Source: Spirosomataceae bacterium | GTDB taxonomy: Bacteria > Bacteroidota > Bacteroidia > Cytophagales > Spirosomataceae | DNA length: 5,090 bases | Direction: 5' to 3' | NCBI GenBank assembly: GCA_025455795.1 | Contig: JALOLW010000320.1 | Location: 1 to 5,090 of the forward strand | Shown: positions 1-5,090 of the stretch, piece after piece | Position numbering within the stretch: position 1 is the first letter of the stretch | Layout of the letters: every line of letters begins with the position of its first letter | Translations under genes and position numbers: made by a program | Notes under the pieces: generated by a model | What the model saw: only the letters and a program-made list of their open reading frames with translations | The model's database searches: none | What the model was told of the DNA's origin: nothing

Positions 1-1
1 G

Positions 2-208
2 GAAGAAGCGCGAAAACTTAATGCTGTCGTCTTAACAAAAGATAATGACTTCGTCAATCTGCTTTCTCTAAGAGGAAGCCCTCCTAAAATCATTTGGATA
101 ACGTGTGGCAATACCTCAAATCAACGAATGAAAGAGGTTCTTACACAACATTTGACAAATGCTCTTTCTATGTTAAAAGAAACAGAGTTAGTCGAAATAA
201 GCGATTAA
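2..208 (+). CDS. DUF5615-type PIN-like protein, C-terminal part (5' end outside window)
   Basis: This frame is open from the left edge to TAA at 206-208 and gives 68 residues. It begins EEARKLNAVVLTKDNDFVNL and continues with a PPKIIWITCGNTSNQRM stretch. The T-x-D-x-D-F segment (residues 12-17 of the visible part), followed by a hydrophobic strand and a W-x-x-x-GN-x-x-N motif, is the typical C-terminal half of DUF5615 proteins (PIN-like, Mut7-C-related). These are usually toxins of type II toxin-antitoxin pairs with a small DUF433-type antitoxin encoded just upstream. Family members are roughly 110-120 aa, so about 45-50 N-terminal residues, including the first acidic residues of the PIN-like site, lie outside the window. 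Nuclease activity is inferred from the fold, not seen. The gene is AT-richer than the sigma-factor gene and converges on the next gene with a 6-base gap. I cannot tell whether the missing half is intact. Confidence 0.75.
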   Translation, partial: EEARKLNAVVLTKDNDFVNLLSLRGSPPKIIWITCGNTSNQRMKEVLTQHLTNALSMLKETELVEISD

Positions 209-214
209 TTTGAT

Positions 215-1543
215 TCACCTTTTTATTCGTAATCCCACTTTTATTCCCAACGTATAAGGCTGAATTTGAAGGACTTGGCGCGTGTCGGTGGTTTTTTGGA
301 AAAAGTAGGTGTAAGTAGGCTCTACCACCAATGAATACCGACCGCCCAAATAACGCGCCCAACCCGCCGAGGCCGTCAAGCCCAACTGAGTAGCGTGGTT
401 ATTGGCCCAATCTATGCTTCCTTCTGCGGCTGCACTCACAAAAAAACCACGGTTGAAATGATAGGCATAGCCTGCCTGTAAACCCAGCCATTGCCGCGTC
501 TTTTGTTCGGATACGTCTATCGTTACGCGCTCTATACTCACTTGGTTGGGGCCTGTTTCTTTGACCAAAAACTCGCTCGTCGAAATCTGATAATTCACAA
601 ACTGTGGCATGGCCCGATACACGCCCGATAAGCGCCACGACAGCCGTTTGGTAAGCGCACGCTCTACGCCCGCCTGCACCTGTACGCCCGTGCGGGCCTG
701 ACTCCAAGCAGGCGGAATGTGCAAGGCTGCCAACTGAAAATCGGCGGTGGAGATGTGGTTGGTCAGGTACTGAAATGTCTGAAACGGCTGTACCGACAGC
801 GTCCAAGCAGCATGTGAATCGAAGCTTTTACGCTTCTCCACCATTTTCGATGCAGGTTGCATAACGTGTGGCGTAGCAGAGGCAGTCGGTAGGTTTTGCA
901 AGTCCGTTGGAGAAAGCGTCTGTACGTTTGGCAATTCCTCTGCGTTTCTCTGTGGTTCTATGTGAGAGACTTGCGGCACGACTGACGTTAGTAGCAAGTC
1001 TTTATTAGTCGTGCCACGAGTGGGTCTGTGTGATGAAATAGATGTATTGAAAGGGACTCGTGGCACGACTGAAACTTGTGGTTTCATTCGTGGCGGGCTT
1101 GCATCATTCGTGCCACGAGTGGGTTTGTGTGATGAAATAGATGTATTGAAAGGGACTCGTGGCACGACTGAAACTTGTGGTTTCATTCGTGGCGGGCTTG
1201 CATCAGTCGTGCCACGAGTGGATAACCTTTCCGTGTAAATTTTATTAGAATCCACTATTTGCGTATTTTTTCCAACACTCCCAAATGGAGCAACGGAGCG
1301 GTTGCTTTGATTTACCGAAGCGATTTGGTCAAACAAAAGGTAATTGCCGCTACCAACCCCGATGAGCAGCAGCAATGGCAACACCCACCCGTGCCGCCAC
1401 CAACGCTGGGCGGGAGCAGGTTCGATTTGCGTTTTGATGTTTTCCCAAGCCGCTGGGCTGGGGGCATCGTCGTCGTAATGCGCGTCAAAGTCCTCGAAAT
1501 ATCGGCGCAACGAACGTTCTATATCATCATTGGGGCGGTTCAT
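215..1543 (-). CDS. Putative dual membrane-spanning anti-sigma factor (Dma-like): cytoplasmic N-terminus, one TM helix, long repeat-bearing linker, C-terminal beta-barrel
   Basis: This is a 442-aa protein starting 2 bases after the sigma-factor stop. Residues 1-50 are acidic and helical (DDIERSLRRYFEDFD, then an AWENIK motif). This resembles the N-termini of Bacteroidota anti-sigma-like proteins encoded after ECF sigma genes. RWWRH (47-51) precedes a single hydrophobic helix at about 53-71, so the N-terminus should be cytoplasmic; no cleavable signal peptide is seen. Residues 75-245 are rich in Pro, Ser, Thr and Val and probably disordered. They include two 33-aa near-identical repeats (109-141 and 142-174) and the start of a third. 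From about 246 to the end the sequence alternates polar and hydrophobic residues with Gly and aromatics (TGVQVQAGVERAL, RQWLGLQAGYAYHF, YSLVVEPTYTYFF, TLGIKVGLRI), as in a small barrel of about 8 strands. It ends in Lys-Arg rather than the usual aromatic. The layout matches Dma proteins of Bacteroides. The anti-sigma role is inferred from context; a plain barrel protein with an odd N-terminus is the alternative. Confidence 0.72.
   Translation of the reverse strand: MNRPNDDIERSLRRYFEDFDAHYDDDAPSPAAWENIKTQIEPAPAQRWWRHGWVLPLLLLIGVGSGNYLLFDQIASVNQSNRSVAPFGSVGKNTQIVDSNKIYTERLSTRGTTDASPPRMKPQVSVVPRVPFNTSISSHKPTRGTNDASPPRMKPQVSVVPRVPFNTSISSHRPTRGTTNKDLLLTSVVPQVSHIEPQRNAEELPNVQTLSPTDLQNLPTASATPHVMQPASKMVEKRKSFDSHAAWTLSVQPFQTFQYLTNHISTADFQLAALHIPPAWSQARTGVQVQAGVERALTKRLSWRLSGVYRAMPQFVNYQISTSEFLVKETGPNQVSIERVTIDVSEQKTRQWLGLQAGYAYHFNRGFFVSAAAEGSIDWANNHATQLGLTASAGWARYLGGRYSLVVEPTYTYFFQKTTDTRQVLQIQPYTLGIKVGLRIKR
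968..1219. repeat. Array of alternating inverted 15-bp arms (REP-like)
   Basis: The arm AGTCGTGCCACGAGT lies at 1007-1021, 1106-1120 (one mismatch) and 1205-1219. Its exact reverse complement ACTCGTGGCACGACT lies at 1056-1070 and 1155-1169. A degenerate copy in the reverse orientation lies at 968-985 (16 of 18 bases match 1055-1072). Orientation alternates strictly, and the last five arms start 49 or 50 bases apart. Neighbouring arms can form 14-15 bp hairpins with loops of about 34-35 bases in DNA or mRNA. On the coding strand the two orientations are read as TRGTT and VVPRV. The structure is directly visible; a mobile or REP-like origin is inference. Confidence 0.85.
1007..1219. repeat. 99-bp in-frame tandem repeat (two full units plus a 15-bp partial third)
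   Basis: Units 1022-1120 and 1121-1219 differ at only two positions: C at 1026 against T at 1125, and T at 1107 against G at 1206. Bases 1007-1021 repeat the last 15 bases of a unit. The unit length is a multiple of three, so the duplication adds 33 residues to the linker of the barrel protein without shifting the frame. Both differences change an amino acid (Lys/Arg and Thr/Asn) and none is silent, which fits a very recent duplication. Copy number could vary between strains. Confidence 0.95.
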
Positions 1544-1545
1544 GG

Positions 1546-2121
1546 TTAGTTGAGACTAAAAAGAGGTTCTACTATCGTTTTTTTTTCTTCGGTTTCCAAT
1601 CGGCGGCGAAAGGCTTCTTTGGCGCGGCTCAGTTGTGAGCGCGACGTCCCCTCGCTGATGCCGAGCATTTGGGCGATTTCGGGGTGGGTATAGCCGTCTA
1701 TGACGTACAAGTTCAGCACCATGCGGTAGCCTTCGGGAAGGCTGTGGATGATGTCGAGCATTTCTTGATAAGACAACCTTTCGATGGCCAACGGCGCCTC
1801 ATAATGGTGCAATTCTACATCGCCGAGGCTTTCTTCCAAGTTCAAAAGGCCATTTTCGCGGGCGTGACTGCGGTAATAATCCACCGCCACCGTGACCGTC
1901 ACTTGTCGTACCCAGCCGCCGAGCGACTCGGGTTTTTGGACTTTGTGCAACTGCCCAAACAATTTGATAAACACCTCTTGTAGCACATCTTCGGCCTCGG
2001 CGGTGGTGCGCGTATAGCGGCGGCACACGGCCCAAACACGCTTCTTGAAATACTCATAGAAGGCAGTTTGGGCGCGTGGCTCCGCTCGCAAGCAAGCCGA
2101 AAGAAGTTGGGCTTCGGTCAT
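1546..2121 (-). CDS. ECF-family RNA polymerase sigma factor
   Basis: This 191-aa protein has the size of an ECF (group IV) sigma factor and would direct RNA polymerase to a dedicated promoter set. Region 2 spans about residues 10-88, with the core-binding DVLQEVFIKLF helix (45-55) and a GGWVRQVTVTVAVDYYR segment (68-84) that corresponds to the -10 recognition part. Region 4 spans about 115-175: LPEGYRMVLNLYVIDGYTH, then the helix-turn-helix PEIAQMLGISEGTSRSQLSR (147-166) that binds the -35 element. No region 3 or extra C-terminal domain is present; the last 15 residues form a short charged tail. It is the middle gene of a three-gene operon: 9 bases after the lipoprotein stop and 2 bases before the anti-sigma-like gene. 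The ATG at 2121 places region 2 at the usual distance, although no Shine-Dalgarno is visible. ECF factors of this kind are normally held inactive by the neighbouring membrane protein; the stimulus and subfamily (ECF21 would fit the Dma pairing) cannot be read from sequence alone. Confidence 0.95.
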   Translation of the reverse strand: MTEAQLLSACLRAEPRAQTAFYEYFKKRVWAVCRRYTRTTAEAEDVLQEVFIKLFGQLHKVQKPESLGGWVRQVTVTVAVDYYRSHARENGLLNLEESLGDVELHHYEAPLAIERLSYQEMLDIIHSLPEGYRMVLNLYVIDGYTHPEIAQMLGISEGTSRSQLSRAKEAFRRRLETEEKKTIVEPLFSLN

Positions 2122-2130
2122 GGGGGTGAT

Positions 2131-3645
2131 TTAGAACAACTGGTTAATAATGGGATTGTTGAAACCACTTGCACCTACCACTACAGCCGTGTAAGTTTTA
2201 CCATCTGCTTCAAAAATAATTTCTTGGCCATTGTAGTCAGTAATTGATGGTACAGGTTGTTCCATTTTATCTTCAATACTAAATTTATGGTATTTTAATA
2301 TCCTGAGATTAGGATATTGTGCTTTAACCGCACTTAAAAACTCTGGTCGAATTTCTGTTTCGGAGATAGGGGTAATAATTTGGTAACCAACCCATGTACC
2401 TGCAATCCGTAGCTGCACCATTTCTTCATTAACACCCTTGTAGAATATATTGTAAATGTTTAATCCAAAACCTGTCCCGATAATCTCACTCACTGTTTGT
2501 TGTCCTTTGATAAGCACCTGAACATCAGGCAAATTCTTGCTGCTTATTTGCTGTATTACTTCTGTTGGCAGCTCCTCTTTACGTGTAATATTAGTTCTGA
2601 CAGAAAACGGTTGCCAGTGATTCATGCTTTCATTAGGGCTTTCAGAAATGTAAATCGGCTTTCCATTTTTTTGAGTAAAAAGCGTGAAACGCGCCGGAGA
2701 TTCATCAAAAAATTTACCATATTTAGTAAACATTGGGCTAGTCATAGGATAACGTCCATTCAAAATTTGTGTTGGGTTTCTATAGCTCCACCCAAGCCGA
2801 GTTTCATATAAATCTATTATTGCATTGTCCGCATTACGATATACACGAGTATTGAAATTCATAGACCACCCAGGTATCATTTGATAAGGGTAATCTTCAC
2901 GGGTCAATACGGGTGAAATACTACTATAGTCAGCCCAGCCCAATCGTTGAAGCGTATTGTAAATAGCACCTTCAGTAGGTTCAGCACTCAACTGACTAAA
3001 ATCATTGTTACCAGCCTTATAGGCCCCCCAGTTGATACTTTTTGTCTCCATATCAAAATATGCGTTAAAAGTGGTTCTTATCTCGCCATTAGCAGGAGCT
3101 TGATTGATTTTGTAGGAATTATCAACTCTTATGCTTTTTTTCTCCATAAAGTCACCACGTCGGTCAAATAAATAAGCAAATCGTGTATCATTGGCATAAT
3201 TACCTTCAGGAATGTAATAGGTAAATTCAATGACTGTAAAATAAAGTAAATTACGCGATTCAGGATGTCGTATCTTTCTTACTTGAATAGTCATAAAATT
3301 TCGCTTTTGTGCTCTAATGTAGGCCAATACTTTTTCAAGAGCCTCATTTTCATCAACTGTTCCCAATCGTCCATTGGTAATCGTCTTACCATTCTCATCA
3401 ATGAACGTCTCAAAAATTTCGCCATTGACGGTAAATTCGACGCGCCAAATCTTATTGGGTTGAATGACAGTGATTTTGACGTTGGTAGCATTGGGATATT
3501 GGAGTTTTACCGCTGCCAATACATACTCAGGCGGGGCTGCCTGTGCAGTTGGTTCGGGGAGGAGGCCGTCGGTTTGGTTTTCGCAGGCGGTCAGGACCAG
3601 CAAGCCAAACAGCAAAGAGAAAGTGGCAATCAGTAATTTTTTCAT
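2131..3645 (-). CDS. Lipoprotein with repeated PepSY-like modules, first gene of the sigma/anti-sigma operon
   Basis: This is a 504-aa protein with a lipoprotein signal peptide: KK at residues 2-3, a hydrophobic core at 4-18 and the lipobox LTAC with Cys21. The mature protein should be a lipid-anchored envelope protein. Glu-Asn follow the Cys; whether it stays in the inner membrane or goes to the outer membrane or surface is unclear. Residues 39-91 (helix AAVKLQYPNATNV, then strands WRVEFTVNGEIFETFIDENGK) and 433-493 (FLSAVKAQYPNLRI, then QEIIFEADGKTYTAVVV) are two copies of a PepSY-like fold of the kind common in Bacteroidota periplasmic proteins. Residues 359-421 look like a third copy; 100-170 and 224-283 may be two more, strongly diverged. 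No catalytic motif is seen. It ends 9 bases before the sigma gene, so it is probably co-transcribed and may act as sensor or ligand for that system (inference). Most of the gene is AT-rich compared with its GC-rich neighbours, whereas its first 120 or so bases are GC-rich. The exact function is unknown. Confidence 0.85.
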   Translation of the reverse strand: MKKLLIATFSLLFGLLVLTACENQTDGLLPEPTAQAAPPEYVLAAVKLQYPNATNVKITVIQPNKIWRVEFTVNGEIFETFIDENGKTITNGRLGTVDENEALEKVLAYIRAQKRNFMTIQVRKIRHPESRNLLYFTVIEFTYYIPEGNYANDTRFAYLFDRRGDFMEKKSIRVDNSYKINQAPANGEIRTTFNAYFDMETKSINWGAYKAGNNDFSQLSAEPTEGAIYNTLQRLGWADYSSISPVLTREDYPYQMIPGWSMNFNTRVYRNADNAIIDLYETRLGWSYRNPTQILNGRYPMTSPMFTKYGKFFDESPARFTLFTQKNGKPIYISESPNESMNHWQPFSVRTNITRKEELPTEVIQQISSKNLPDVQVLIKGQQTVSEIIGTGFGLNIYNIFYKGVNEEMVQLRIAGTWVGYQIITPISETEIRPEFLSAVKAQYPNLRILKYHKFSIEDKMEQPVPSITDYNGQEIIFEADGKTYTAVVVGASGFNNPIINQLF

Positions 3646-3824
3646 GTTTTTGCTTCGTTTTGAGTGTTAGAGAAATGATAGAAGCATGCTTTCAATAGGG
3701 ATGACGGAAAATGCCAACGATGGTGTTGCATCTGTCTGGACGATTTTTTTGATACGTGAGAGTACAGGATGCGATTTTGGGCGCGGTATCTCTTTTTTGT
3801 CTAAACCTTTAACCTATATTTTTC
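3646..3824. other. Divergent intergenic region between the lipoprotein operon and the transporter
   Basis: These 179 bases separate two divergent starts (ATG at 3645 on the - strand, ATG at 3825 on the + strand), so both promoters should lie here. No open frame of note and no RNA gene is seen. A 10-bp perfect palindrome, AAGCATGCTT, sits at 3682-3691, about 40 bases before the lipoprotein start, where an operator could lie, but one palindrome of this length is weak evidence. No TAnnTTTG-type -7 box is visible on the - strand, which would fit the operon using an alternative sigma factor, possibly its own. Confidence 0.6.
3749..3779 (+). promoter_or_regulatory. Weak candidate Bacteroidota-type promoter for the transporter gene
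   Basis: TTG at 3749-3751 is followed after 20 bases by CGATTTTG (3772-3779). This keeps the TTTG half of the Bacteroidota -7 consensus TAnnTTTG but lacks its TA, at a spacing within the usual range from the -33 TTG. Transcription would start near 3786 and leave a leader of about 40 bases. The match is partial and could be chance. Confidence 0.25.
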
Positions 3825-5090
3825 ATGGAAAATCCTTCCCCAACTCCCCAAAACGAAGAATTTGAGCGCGAACCCGTTCCCGCCTCGCACCAGAAAGGCT
3901 GGCAGAGTTTTTTGGGTATGTACGCGGGCGAACACGTCGCGGGTACGGAGTTTATGATTGGGCCTTTGTTTCTGACGGCAGGTGTAAGTGCTTTTGATTT
4001 GATAGTGGGCTTGCTCCTCGGCAACCTCCTCGCCGTGCTGTGTTGGCGGTATCTCACCGCCGAAATCGCCGTTAAAAACCGCCTAACGCTGTACTTTCAG
4101 TTGGAAAAAATCTGCGGCAAAAACCTCGTTAAGTTTTACAACGTGGCCAATGGCGTTTTGTTCTGCTTTTTGGCGGGTGCGATGGTGACGGTCTCGGCCA
4201 CGGCAGTGGGTGTCCCTTTCAACCTCGAAATGCCCAAACTTGATGACACTTACCCCAACGGACCATTATGGGTTATCATTGTGGTCATCATCGGAGCGAT
4301 GTTTACGCTGATAGCGGCCAAAGGCTACGATACCGTTTCCAAAGCCGCCAACTGGATGGTACCGTTTATTGTGGTGACATTTTTGGCGTGTGGTGTCGTA
4401 GCCGCCCAGCAATTGGGCGTCAAAAACCTGACTGATTTGTGGAATGTGTGGGGCGAAGGCCGAGAGCCGTTCCCGGGTCAAATCAAATATACTTTCTGGC
4501 ACGTGATGCTGTGGTCGTGGTTTTGCAATGCCGCCATGCACATCGGCATGTCAGATTTGTCGGTGTTTCGATTTGCCAAAAGCCCATCTTCGGGCTGGAC
4601 AACCGCCGCAGGAATGTACATAGGCCATTATTTGGCGTGGATTGCGGCGGCGTTGTTGTACGCCGTTTATGTCAAAACTCCCGAAGCCCAAGCCTATCTT
4701 GCCAACAACACCGCCCCGCCCGTAGCCCCTGGCCCGATGGCCTACAATGCCATTGGTTTTGTGGGGATTTTGACGGTCATTTTGGCGGGCTGGACCACCG
4801 CCAACCCCACCATTTACCGCGCTGGGCTGGCGTTTCAGACACTCATGCCCAAAACCTCCACTTTTTGGGCCACCATCGCCGCCGGGGTCGTGGTGACTAT
4901 TTCGGGGCTATTTCCTGCCTTTGCCATGAAACTCTTGGACTTCGTGGCGTTGTACGGCTTCGTACTCGCGCCCGTGGGAGCAGTGATAGTTTTTGAACAC
5001 TTTTTTGCCGAAAAAGCGGGCATTGTTCGCAACTACGCCGAGAAAGCGGGGATTCATTTCAACCTTGCCGTACTGCTGGCTTGGGGGCTT
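3825..5090 (+). CDS. NCS1-type (purine/cytosine permease-like) membrane transporter, C-terminus outside window
   Basis: The frame is open from ATG at 3825 to the right edge (422 residues, no stop). An in-frame TAA at 3810 makes this ATG the earliest possible start; the preceding bases are AT-rich with no Shine-Dalgarno. After a polar 25-residue N-terminus, about ten to eleven hydrophobic helices follow (roughly 36-54, 56-78, 104-128, 147-166, 176-195, 224-245, 260-283, 305-323, 346-366, 371-391 and one starting near 412). The first helices, with GPLFLTAGVSAFDLIVGLLL and GNLLAVLCWRYLTAEIAVKN, then an Asn-containing third helix, resemble nucleobase:cation symporter-1 proteins. So does the WTTANPTIYRAG segment at 323-334, which falls where NCS1 proteins have a conserved Asn-containing motif after helix 8. 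Such proteins import purines, pyrimidines, hydantoins or thiamine precursors with H+ or Na+. The substrate cannot be told and the match is remote, so another LeuT-fold family is possible. It is transcribed away from the sigma-factor operon, so no functional link is implied. Confidence 0.72.
   Translation, partial: MENPSPTPQNEEFEREPVPASHQKGWQSFLGMYAGEHVAGTEFMIGPLFLTAGVSAFDLIVGLLLGNLLAVLCWRYLTAEIAVKNRLTLYFQLEKICGKNLVKFYNVANGVLFCFLAGAMVTVSATAVGVPFNLEMPKLDDTYPNGPLWVIIVVIIGAMFTLIAAKGYDTVSKAANWMVPFIVVTFLACGVVAAQQLGVKNLTDLWNVWGEGREPFPGQIKYTFWHVMLWSWFCNAAMHIGMSDLSVFRFAKSPSSGWTTAAGMYIGHYLAWIAAALLYAVYVKTPEAQAYLANNTAPPVAPGPMAYNAIGFVGILTVILAGWTTANPTIYRAGLAFQTLMPKTSTFWATIAAGVVVTISGLFPAFAMKLLDFVALYGFVLAPVGAVIVFEHFFAEKAGIVRNYAEKAGIHFNLAVLLAWGL

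Noticed and set aside
209..260. Bidirectional terminator between the convergent genes.
   Set aside because: T-rich patches are present, but I find no convincing GC-rich hairpin before them and the gap between stops is only 6 bases.
1007..1219. CRISPR-like array.
   Set aside because: The units are 99 bp, directly adjacent, without unique spacers, and lie inside a long coding frame. No cas gene is present.
1011..1238. Open + strand frame across the repeat array (75 codons).
   Set aside because: It is the antisense of the barrel-protein gene. It stays open only because the repeat unit is a multiple of three and its inverted arms are stop-free on both strands.
215..1543. FecR-type anti-sigma factor of a TonB-dependent transport system.
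   Set aside because: No FecR domain is seen after the TM helix, and no SusC/TonB-dependent receptor gene follows; the C-terminal part looks like a small barrel.
1259..1549. 96-codon + strand frame.
   Set aside because: It is antisense to the N-terminal part of the barrel protein and has no recognisable features.
1669..1983. 104-codon + strand frame.
   Set aside because: It is antisense to the sigma factor, whose protein sequence is strongly family-like.
4439..4996. 185-codon + strand frame rich in Arg and His.
   Set aside because: It overlaps the transporter in another frame, has unusual composition and no recognisable domain, while the transporter frame is a clear multi-helix membrane protein.

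Overview
The window looks like chromosomal DNA of a Bacteroidota bacterium; order and genus cannot be told from 5 kb. Pointers to the phylum are the lack of Shine-Dalgarno sequences before every start, a lipoprotein carrying PepSY-like modules, and an ECF sigma factor followed directly by an anti-sigma-like protein fused to an outer-membrane beta-barrel. Base composition is mixed: the sigma-factor and transporter genes are GC-rich, while most of the lipoprotein gene and the left-edge gene are clearly AT-richer.

Layout. (1) Bases 2-208, + strand: the C-terminal end of a DUF5615-type PIN-like protein, cut by the window edge. (2) Bases 215-3645, - strand: a compact three-gene operon read right to left, made of a 504-aa PepSY-like lipoprotein (2131-3645), a 191-aa ECF sigma factor (1546-2121) and a 442-aa putative membrane-bridging anti-sigma factor (215-1543). 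Gaps are only 9 and 2 bases. (3) Bases 3646-3824: a divergent intergenic region that should hold the promoters of the operon and of the transporter. (4) Bases 3825-5090, + strand: a multi-pass NCS1-type (nucleobase/cation symporter-like) transporter that runs off the right edge.

The most interesting part is the operon. The last gene has a short acidic cytoplasmic N-terminus, one inner-membrane helix, a long Pro/Ser/Thr-rich linker of about 170 residues and a C-terminal outer-membrane-type beta-barrel. This is the layout of the recently described dual membrane-spanning anti-sigma factors (Dma) of Bacteroides, which work with a co-encoded ECF sigma factor. The working model (inference) is that the barrel and perhaps the lipoprotein sense envelope state, and the linker passes the signal across the periplasm to release the sigma factor.

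The linker also contains a nearly perfect in-frame 99-bp tandem duplication, built from 15-bp arms that alternate in orientation every 49-50 bp. This could be a length-variable spacer or a REP-like element that has colonised a coding sequence.
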